Position numbers and translations under genes: made by a program
The notes under the pieces: generated by a model
Databases searched by the model: none
Told to the model about the DNA's origin: nothing
Seen by the model: only the letters and a program-made list of their open reading frames with translations
Shown: in pieces, positions 6,686 to 12,059 of the stretch
How positions within the stretch are numbered: the stretch's first letter is position 1
Layout of the letters: each line of letters opens with the position of its first letter
Assembly (NCBI GenBank): GCA_023132075.1
Contig: JAGLYT010000019.1
Span: 1-12,059, forward strand
Length of the DNA stretch: 12,059 nucleotides
From: a bacterium
GTDB lineage: Bacteria > CBDUZB01 > JAGLHV01
Direction: 5' to 3'

Positions 6686-7846
6686 ATGAATTATTTTCTT
6701 AGTGAAGAACAGCAGATGATTAAGGAATTATCTAAAAAAATAGCAGAAGAAAAGATGAAACCGGTTAGAGAGCAATACGATGAAAATGAGGAATTTCCAT
6801 GGGAAATAGTAAAAGCTTTAGCTGATGCTGATTTGTGTGGCTTGTATATTTCGGAGAAATATGGAGGATTTGGAGGTGGGGTTTTAGAACTGTGTTTATG
6901 TGTGGAAGAATTATGCAAAATAGACGGAGGTATTGCTCTTTGCGTAGCTGCGACTGCACTGGGTACTTTCCCTCTGCTTCTTTTTGGTACAGAAGAGCAA
7001 AAGAAAAAGTTTTTGCCGGATATTGCCAGTGGAAAGAAAATTGCTGCTTTTGCGGTAACCGAAGCTAATGCGGGTAGTGATGCGGCAGGTATTCAGACGA
7101 CTGCCAGGAAAGAGGGAGATTTTTACGTATTAAACGGAACCAAGTGTTTTATTACTAATGGGGGAGATGCTGAAATCTATGTGATAATTGCCATGACTAA
7201 TAAAACGAAAGGAGCGCGAGGTGCTTCAGCATTTATTGTGGAAAAAAATACACCCGGTTTTTCCTTTGGAAAGAAAGAAAACAAAATGGGTATTCGTGCT
7301 TCGTCTACCAGGGAATTAGTATTTAATGAGTGCAAAATACCAAAAGAAAATTTAATATCCAGAGAGGGACAGGGATTTATTATCACTATGAAAACTTTTG
7401 ATGCTTCCAGACCGGGTGTAGCTGCACAGGCTTTAGGTATTGCTGCGGGTGCCCTAGAAGATGCTGTTAAATATTCCAGGGAAAGAATTCAATTTGGACG
7501 GCCTATTTCCTCCTTTCAGGCAGTGCAACATATGTTGGCTAATATGGCTACTAAAGTAGAGGCGGCAAGAGCACTTATTTATGCTACTGCAAAGACGATA
7601 GATAATGATCCTAAAGCAAGAGCAACTAAATGCTCGGCAATGAGCAAACTATTCGCTTCTGATGTTGCGATGGAAGTAACTACGGATGCCGTGCAGGTTT
7701 ATGGTGGATATGGATATATGAAGGAATATCCTATGGAAAAACGGATGCGCGATGCTAAAATTACTCAAATTTATGAAGGAACCAATCAGATTCAAAGGGA
7801 TGAAATAGCCCTTGCTTTGATTAAAGAGTCAGCAAGAAGTAAATAA
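6686..7846 (+). CDS. Acyl-CoA dehydrogenase, short-chain/butyryl-CoA type
   Basis: This FAD enzyme interconverts acyl-CoA and 2,3-enoyl-CoA and exchanges electrons with an electron-transfer flavoprotein. It has 386 residues, normal for the family. Seen: FAD/substrate segments AVTEANAGSDA (123-133) and FITNGG (155-160), the ERIQFGRPISSFQAVQ block (266-281), QVYGGYGY (337-344) and the catalytic base Glu364 in QIYEGTNQIQR. The alternative base position used by isovaleryl- and long-chain enzymes is Ser241 here, in DASR, so those types are unlikely. It resembles clostridial Bcd. AAAGGAGAT (6672-6680) supports the ATG. etfB and etfA follow after a repeat-rich 161-nt spacer, giving the common bcd-etfBA order. 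Without the usual crt, hbd or thl genes nearby, the substrate and the direction (oxidation or crotonyl-CoA reduction) stay open. Confidence 0.93.
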   Translation: MNYFLSEEQQMIKELSKKIAEEKMKPVREQYDENEEFPWEIVKALADADLCGLYISEKYGGFGGGVLELCLCVEELCKIDGGIALCVAATALGTFPLLLFGTEEQKKKFLPDIASGKKIAAFAVTEANAGSDAAGIQTTARKEGDFYVLNGTKCFITNGGDAEIYVIIAMTNKTKGARGASAFIVEKNTPGFSFGKKENKMGIRASSTRELVFNECKIPKENLISREGQGFIITMKTFDASRPGVAAQALGIAAGALEDAVKYSRERIQFGRPISSFQAVQHMLANMATKVEAARALIYATAKTIDNDPKARATKCSAMSKLFASDVAMEVTTDAVQVYGGYGYMKEYPMEKRMRDAKITQIYEGTNQIQRDEIALALIKESARSK

Positions 7847-7851
7847 ATTAT

Positions 7852-7984
7852 AAAGACAGTTGAAAGACAAAGACAAAAAAATAAATACTAAATTCGAAAT
7901 TCGAAATTCGAAATACTAAACAAAGTCAAAATACGAAATACAAAATTCAAAACAAGGACTAAAGACAAAGATAAAGACAAAGAA
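7852..7984 (+). repeat. Nested A-rich short repeats in the spacer before etfB
   Basis: The 161-nt gap between the acyl-CoA dehydrogenase and etfB is almost wholly short A-rich repeats. At its core AAATTCG occurs three times in a row (7890-7910), followed by AAAT. Two direct copies of AAATACTAAA (7883-7892 and 7911-7920) flank this core. AAAGACA occurs on the outside at 7852, 7863 and 7869, and a 12-bp unit, AAAGACAAAGAT/A, occurs twice at 7961-7984. TTCGAA is its own reverse complement. No reading frame, promoter or terminator is evident. The etfB ribosome binding site follows it. Confidence 0.8.
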
Positions 7985-8007
7985 ATATAAATTAAAAGGA
8001 GATATTA

Positions 8008-8793
8008 GTGAATATTGTAGTATGTATAAAGCAGGTTCCTGCGACTACGGAAGTGAAGATTAATCCGGAAACCAATACCCTTGTTCGTGAAGGGGTGGAG
8101 TCGATTGTTAATCCTTTTGATATGTATGCAATTGAAGAGGGATTAAGGATTAAGGAAAAAGTAGGTGGTACAGTGACGGTGCTGACTATGGGGCCTCCGC
8201 AGGCAGAAACTGCTTTAAAAGAGGCAATATCTCTTGGGTGTGATGAAGCAGTGCTTGTTTCTGACCGTGCTTTTGCCGGTTCGGATACATTAGCTACAGC
8301 GTATACCTTAGCCAGAAGTATTAAAAAAATTGACGATTTTGATTTAATTATTTGCGGTAAACAAGCTATTGACGGAGATACTGCACAGGTGGGGCCGGGT
8401 ATTGCCGAAGAATTAAATGTTCCCTGTGTGACCTATGTTAAGAAAATTGAAAAAATAGAAGAAAATATGATTTGTGTAGAAAGAATGATGGAAGAGGGAT
8501 ATGCTGTAATTCAACTCCCCGTTCCTTGCTTAATTACCGTAGTTAAAGAGATTAATGAGCCCAGACTTCCCTCTTTAAGAGGAATGATGAAAGCGAAGAA
8601 AGTTCAAATTACTGTTTTGAATGCAGCGGATATTGCTGCTGAAACTAATAGAATTGGTCAGGTGGGTTCTCCTACTTTAGTAAGTAAGATTTTTGCTCCC
8701 CCTTTTAAAGAGGGAGGAGAAATGATTGTAGGCGATGTGGGAGAACAGGTAGAAGAATTATCGAAGAAATTAAAAGAAACAAAGGTGATTTAA
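8008..8793 (+). CDS. etfB: Electron-transfer flavoprotein, beta subunit
   Basis: EtfB pairs with EtfA to carry electrons between the acyl-CoA dehydrogenase and other carriers. It has 261 residues. Seen: the N-terminal MNIVVCIKQVPAT, NPFDMYAIEEGLRIKE (36-51), CGKQAIDGDTAQVGPGIAEEL (115-135, matched in two parts) and EINEPRLPSLRGMMKAKK. The AIDGDTAQVGP form is that of clostridial and FixA-type Etfs, where this subunit can bind a second FAD. Mitochondrial-type EtfB has AIDDDxNQT and binds AMP. The start is GTG at 8008, with AGGAGAT at 7997-8003. Its TAA overlaps the etfA ATG by one base (TAATG), indicating coupled translation. Bifurcation is possible but not proven by sequence. Confidence 0.95.
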   Translation: MNIVVCIKQVPATTEVKINPETNTLVREGVESIVNPFDMYAIEEGLRIKEKVGGTVTVLTMGPPQAETALKEAISLGCDEAVLVSDRAFAGSDTLATAYTLARSIKKIDDFDLIICGKQAIDGDTAQVGPGIAEELNVPCVTYVKKIEKIEENMICVERMMEEGYAVIQLPVPCLITVVKEINEPRLPSLRGMMKAKKVQITVLNAADIAAETNRIGQVGSPTLVSKIFAPPFKEGGEMIVGDVGEQVEELSKKLKETKVI

Positions 8794-10022
8794 TGAGCAT
8801 ACAGATTTTAGAGGATAAATGTTCGGGTTGTTCTTTATGTGTAAATAGTTGTCCTTTTGGGATGATTAAAGTTGTTTCCAGAGAAGAGATAGGGAAACAT
8901 CATCCTAAATATAAAAAGATTGCTGTTATTGATGCGGGATGTAATCTGTGTGGGGCATGTGAAGAGGTATGTCCTTTAGGTGCAATAGTTATTAAGAAAG
9001 AAGAAAAAGAACAGGTCGTGGATTTAAAGGAATATAAAAATATTTGGATTTTTGCCGAGCAGAAAAAAGGAAAAGTACAAGGTGTAGCTTATGAATTGTT
9101 AAACGAAGCCTGCCGCTTGTCCGGGCAACTTAAAGAGAAAGTAGCTGCTGTGCTGCTGGGTGAAGATGTAGAGAAAGAAGCTGAGGAATTAATTGCTCAT
9201 GGAGCGGATATAGTTTATTTGGTTGAACATCCGACATTGAAAGAATTTCAAGATGACCCTTATACCGATATTTTAGCTGATTTAATAAAGAAGGAAAAAC
9301 CCCAGATTATTCTCATGGGGGCGACAACCATAGGGCGTTCTTTTGCTTCCCGCATAGCTGCGCGCATACATACCGGTTTAACTGCGGATTGTACAGGATT
9401 GGAAATAGATGTCCAGGAAAAAATTTTGCTGCAAACCAGACCGGCTTTTGGTGGAAATATTATGGCTACTATCAAAACTCCATATCATCGTCCTCAAATG
9501 GCTACGGTAAGACACAAAGTATTTAAAAAGAAAGCCCGAGACGGAGCAAGGAAGGGAGAAATTATCCGTAAAGTTTATGATGAAAAGTCATTTACTTGCC
9601 GCACCAAATTGTTGGATATGGTAGAAGATTTAACCCAGAAGATTAATATAGCTGATGCGGATATTATTGTTTCCGGAGGGAGGGGGTTAGGCGATCCCAA
9701 AAATTTTAAACTTATTGAAGAATTAGCACAGACGATTGGAGGGGCAGTGGGTGCAAGCCGGGCGGCAGTAGACGCCGGCTGGATTCCTTATTCGCATCAG
9801 GTAGGTCAAACGGGTCGCACTGTTTGTCCTAAGATTTATATTGCCTGTGGTATTTCCGGTGCAATTCAGCATTTAGTAGGAATGCAATCTTCCGATATTA
9901 TTGTTGCCATAAATCGTGACCCCAATGCTTCTATCTTTAAAGTAGCTACCTATGGTATTGAAGGAGACCTTCTCGAAGTAGTTCCTGCCTTAACTAAAAA
10001 ATTCAAAGAAATAATGAATTAA
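8793..10022 (+). CDS. etfA: Electron-transfer flavoprotein, alpha subunit fused to an N-terminal 2[4Fe-4S] ferredoxin domain
   Basis: The 409 residues exceed plain EtfA (about 310-340) because residues 1-70 form a bacterial ferredoxin domain. Its cysteines are complete: Cys10, 13, 16 and 20, and Cys50, 53, 56 and 60, each set as CxxCxxCxxxC with Pro after the last Cys. The Etf alpha region follows from about residue 80, and the FAD domain is clear at 293-400: GGRGLGD (295-301), GASRAAVDAGW (320-330), HQVGQTGRTV (335-344), YIACGISGAIQH (349-360) and VAINRDPNASIF (371-382). Similar fusions are known in the Etf of Acetobacterium caffeyl-CoA reductase (CarE) and lactate dehydrogenase (LctC) complexes, where ferredoxin takes part in flavin-based bifurcation. 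It overlaps etfB by one base. Downstream lies an AT-rich gap with no convincing terminator. Confidence 0.96.
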   Translation: MSIQILEDKCSGCSLCVNSCPFGMIKVVSREEIGKHHPKYKKIAVIDAGCNLCGACEEVCPLGAIVIKKEEKEQVVDLKEYKNIWIFAEQKKGKVQGVAYELLNEACRLSGQLKEKVAAVLLGEDVEKEAEELIAHGADIVYLVEHPTLKEFQDDPYTDILADLIKKEKPQIILMGATTIGRSFASRIAARIHTGLTADCTGLEIDVQEKILLQTRPAFGGNIMATIKTPYHRPQMATVRHKVFKKKARDGARKGEIIRKVYDEKSFTCRTKLLDMVEDLTQKINIADADIIVSGGRGLGDPKNFKLIEELAQTIGGAVGASRAAVDAGWIPYSHQVGQTGRTVCPKIYIACGISGAIQHLVGMQSSDIIVAINRDPNASIFKVATYGIEGDLLEVVPALTKKFKEIMN

Positions 10023-10349
10023 AAAATACTTCTTACTCTTTTTTTTGAACTATTCAATCTCTTAGCAATTCTAGATTTTTTAATCCTATTTTTTATTAAT
10101 AATACTATATCAAACTTGAAAGAATGTGATTTATTTTATATATTAGGACATATTACTTTAAATGAATTAGATAAAATAAATAAGTTGATATTAAATTTGA
10201 AATGGATATAAGGAATAATAAAAAAAATTGATTAGTAAAATTAAAAATGAAAATAAGAATAAATTCTGACATTTTACTTGTTTTAAATAAAAGTTGACTT
10301 TTTCAGGTAAAGAGGATAAAATAACTATTGAAAATCCTCGAATATAAAA
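10023..10349 (+). other. Very AT-rich intergenic region without a clear gene
   Basis: By hand count 53 of the 300 bases at 10021-10320 are G or C, about 18%, well below the flanking genes. It holds no ATG-started frame of note. The etfA frame stays open past its stop for 62 codons, from 10023 to a TAA at 10209-10211, but lacks an ATG, a ribosome binding site or any recognisable motif. No GC-rich terminator hairpin was found after etfA. The right end carries the promoter described at 10294-10322. The rest appears to be spacer, possibly an upstream promoter element or a decayed remnant. Confidence 0.7.
10294..10322 (+). promoter_or_regulatory. Sigma70-type promoter for the 2-oxoacid:ferredoxin oxidoreductase operon
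   Basis: TTGACT (10294-10299) and TAAAAT (10317-10322) are separated by exactly 17 bases. Each hexamer matches the consensus at five of six positions. Transcription would start near 10329, giving a leader of about 33 nt before the ATG at 10362. The upstream DNA is rich in A and T tracts, as in promoters with UP elements. This is the best promoter in the window and implies that the oxidoreductase genes are a separate transcription unit from etfBA. Confidence 0.72.
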
Positions 10350-10361
10350 GTGAGATATTAT

Positions 10362-10574
10362 ATGGTAAGAATTCGTATTGACAGGGAAAGATGTAAGGGA
10401 TGTGAATTTTGTGTTATTGCGTGTCCTGAAAATATTATAACTATGGATAAACAGCTAAATTTTGCCGGGTATTATCCGGCTATAAAAATAAAAGAGAAAG
10501 AAAAAGATTGTACCGCCTGTGGGAAATGCTATCAAATGTGTCCGGAAGTAGCTATTGAAATTTGGAAAGAATAG
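10362..10574 (+). CDS. 2-oxoacid:ferredoxin oxidoreductase, delta (ferredoxin-type) subunit
   Basis: This 70-residue 2[4Fe-4S] protein passes electrons from the catalytic subunits to soluble ferredoxin. Both cluster sets are complete: Cys11, 14, 17 and 21 (CKGCEFCVIACP), and Cys50, 53, 56 and 60 (CTACGKCYQMCP). The ATG at 10362 is preferred, with GTGAG at 10350-10354 as a weak ribosome binding site. Reading from GTG at 10350 would add only MRYY and would use up that site. Its place ahead of the alpha and beta genes identifies it as a KorD/VorD-type subunit rather than a free ferredoxin. The next gene starts eight bases after its stop, and the ribosome binding site of that gene overlaps this TAG. 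Confidence 0.93.
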   Translation: MVRIRIDRERCKGCEFCVIACPENIITMDKQLNFAGYYPAIKIKEKEKDCTACGKCYQMCPEVAIEIWKE

Positions 10575-10582
10575 GAAATAAA

Positions 10583-11656
10583 GTGGAAAAGCAAATTTTA
10601 ATCAGAGGTAATGAGGCAATAGGAGAGGGAGCAATACAATCGGGATGCCGGGCTTATTTTGGTTATCCCATTACTCCCCAAAATGAATTAATTGCTTATA
10701 TGGCTAAGAGGATGTTTGAAGTAGAAGGGGTTTTTATTCAGGCAGAAAGTGAAATTGCTGCAATTAATATGGTTTTTGGTGCATCTTTAACCGGTGTGCG
10801 AACGATGACATCTTCTTCTTCTCCGGGAATAAGTTTAAAACAGGAAGGGATTTCCTATATGGCTGCCTGTCAATTACCGGGGGTAATTGTTAATGTTCAG
10901 AGGGGAGGGCCCGGGTTAGGAAATATTGCCGGTAGTCAGGGGGATTACTTTCAGGCTACCAGGGGCGGGGGGCATGGTGATTACAGAACCATTGTTTTAG
11001 CTCCTTATTCTGTACAGGAAATGTTTGACCTGACTTGTTTAAGTTTTCAGTTAGCTGATGAATATCGTAATCCGGTAGTGCTTTTATCTGATGGGATTGT
11101 CGGTCAAATGCTTGAGCCTATCCGGAAGAATTGGGATACTAATAATAAAAATATTGAATGGGAAGTTCATGGAGAAGATTGGATTTTGAATGGTTGTAAA
11201 GGAAGAGAACCAAGGATGGTTCGTTCCTTATTAATGGAAGAGGGGGAATTGGAAAAACTTAATTGGGAATTAAATAGAAAATACAAGAAAATGGAGGAAC
11301 AGGAAGTAAGGGTTGATTTGTGGAATGTCGAAGATGCAGAAATAATAATCGTTGCTTATGGTATTGCTGCCCGAATAGGAAAGACAGTAATCCAGCGGGC
11401 TCGCCGGCAGGGATTAAAAGTGGGAATGATTCGCCCGATTACCCTTTGGCCTTTTCCCGGACAAATTATTAAAGATATTGCTCAAAAAGTAAGCTCTGTT
11501 TTAGTAATAGAAATGAATTTAGGCCAAATGGTAGAAGACGTCAAGTTAGCGATAGAGGGAAAAAGAAGGGTTCATTTTTGTGGCCGGCCGGGAGGAAGTG
11601 TTTTGGAAGTAGATGAGATTTTAGATAAATTGAGGGAGATTTCCAATTTAAAATGA
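10583..11656 (+). CDS. vorB: 2-oxoacid:ferredoxin oxidoreductase, alpha subunit (VorB/KorA type)
   Basis: The alpha subunit of a thiamine diphosphate enzyme that oxidatively decarboxylates a 2-oxoacid to acyl-CoA and reduces ferredoxin. The 357 residues match stand-alone VorB (about 350), with no gamma domain fused. Seen: [13 protein letters not shown] (6-18), GYPITPQNE (27-35), the conserved [14 protein letters not shown] (55-68), [14 protein letters not shown] (76-89), QRGGPGLG (106-113) and VAYGIAAR (257-264). GTG at 10583 was chosen: AGGAA at 10573-10577 precedes it, and [12 protein letters not shown] matches the family start. A TTG at 10562 would add seven residues overlapping the delta gene. 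VorB-like features favour branched-chain 2-oxoacids, but 2-oxoglutarate (Kor) remains possible. Its TGA overlaps the next ATG. Confidence 0.93.
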   Translation: MEKQILIRGNEAIGEGAIQSGCRAYFGYPITPQNELIAYMAKRMFEVEGVFIQAESEIAAINMVFGASLTGVRTMTSSSSPGISLKQEGISYMAACQLPGVIVNVQRGGPGLGNIAGSQGDYFQATRGGGHGDYRTIVLAPYSVQEMFDLTCLSFQLADEYRNPVVLLSDGIVGQMLEPIRKNWDTNNKNIEWEVHGEDWILNGCKGREPRMVRSLLMEEGELEKLNWELNRKYKKMEEQEVRVDLWNVEDAEIIIVAYGIAARIGKTVIQRARRQGLKVGMIRPITLWPFPGQIIKDIAQKVSSVLVIEMNLGQMVEDVKLAIEGKRRVHFCGRPGGSVLEVDEILDKLREISNLK

Positions 11657-12059
11657 AAGAACTTTTTTCTTATCCGAAGAGTTTAAAAAAAACTAAATTT
11701 TCTTATTGTTCCGGGTGTGGACACGGAATAATTCACCGGCTGGTGGCAGAGGTGATTGATGAATTTAAAATACGGGAAAAGACAATAGGGATTGCTCCTG
11801 TAGGGTGTGCTGTTTTTGCTTATAATTACTGGAATTTTGATGTTACTGAGGCTGCTCATGGAAGGCCTCCTGCAGTAGCTACCGGGATAAAAAGAGTATT
11901 ACCGGATAGAATTGTTTTTACTTATCAGGGAGATGGAGATCTAGCTTCTATCGGGGCGGCAGAGATACTCCATGCTGCTAATCGGGGAGAGAATATCACG
12001 GTAATTTTTGTTAATAATGCTGTTTATGGAATGACCGGAGGACAGATGGCTCCCACTAC
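11653..12059 (+). CDS. 2-oxoacid:ferredoxin oxidoreductase, beta subunit, 5' part
   Basis: This is the thiamine diphosphate-binding subunit (VorA/KorB type), cut by the right edge after 135 codons of an expected roughly 250-280. Seen: [10 protein letters not shown] (16-25), with the Cys pair and Gly-His typical of this subunit; [14 protein letters not shown] (50-63); [12 protein letters not shown] (69-80); the thiamine diphosphate/Mg motif [11 protein letters not shown] (91-101), ending at [12 protein letters not shown] (120-131). CSGCGH replaces the commoner CPGCGH. The ATG overlaps the alpha stop (ATGA), so translation is coupled. A gamma subunit would be expected after it, outside the window. 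Confidence 0.95.
   Translation, partial: MKELFSYPKSLKKTKFSYCSGCGHGIIHRLVAEVIDEFKIREKTIGIAPVGCAVFAYNYWNFDVTEAAHGRPPAVATGIKRVLPDRIVFTYQGDGDLASIGAAEILHAANRGENITVIFVNNAVYGMTGGQMAPT

Noticed and set aside
7890-7914. AAATTCG array as an insertion-sequence end or attachment site
   Set aside because: No transposase or integrase, no terminal inverted repeats and no target duplication around a mobile unit are visible.

Overview
The window suggests an AT-rich, strictly anaerobic bacterium. The fatty acid genes are bacterial type II. The 2-oxoacid:ferredoxin oxidoreductase and the ferredoxin-fused electron-transfer flavoprotein point to ferredoxin-based anaerobic metabolism. The lineage cannot be fixed from this sequence: clostridia-like Firmicutes or an uncultured anaerobic phylum would both fit. 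Every supported gene is on the + strand. No rRNA, tRNA, CRISPR array or insertion sequence was seen.

Layout. (1) Bases 1-249 are the 3' end of rpmF (ribosomal protein L32), with a lysine-rich tail encoded by 45-bp tandem repeats. (2) Bases 274-5917 are a classic fab cluster: plsX, fabH, fabD, fabG, acpP, fabF. A candidate terminator or attenuator lies between acpP and fabF. (3) Bases 5960-6655 are rnc (RNase III). (4) An acyl-CoA dehydrogenase follows only 30 nt after rnc (6686-7846). After a 161-nt A-rich spacer built of short repeats come etfB and etfA (8008-10022, stop and start overlapping). EtfA carries an N-terminal 2[4Fe-4S] ferredoxin domain. (5) Bases 10023-10349 are a very AT-rich gap (about 18% GC by hand count over 10021-10320) ending in a near-consensus sigma70-type promoter. 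(6) Bases 10362-12059 hold three subunits of a 2-oxoacid:ferredoxin oxidoreductase in the order delta, alpha, beta. The beta gene runs off the window, and a gamma subunit is expected just beyond.

How the genes work together. plsX to fabF make and use acyl-ACP. FabH starts chains from acyl-CoA and malonyl-ACP, FabD supplies malonyl-ACP, FabF elongates, FabG reduces, and PlsX passes the acyl chain to phospholipid synthesis. No FabZ-type dehydratase, enoyl-ACP reductase or acetyl-CoA carboxylase is in the window. Downstream, the oxidoreductase would convert a 2-oxoacid to acyl-CoA with reduction of ferredoxin. The acyl-CoA dehydrogenase would interconvert acyl-CoA and enoyl-CoA, passing electrons to EtfBA, which may bifurcate or confurcate with ferredoxin and NAD(H). 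The second half therefore looks like an acyl-CoA and ferredoxin energy module placed directly behind lipid biosynthesis.

Most unusual points: the repeat-encoded L32 tail, the nested short repeats before etfB, the ferredoxin-fused EtfA, the Asn at a usual metal-site Asp of RNase III, and the very AT-rich promoter region before the oxidoreductase.
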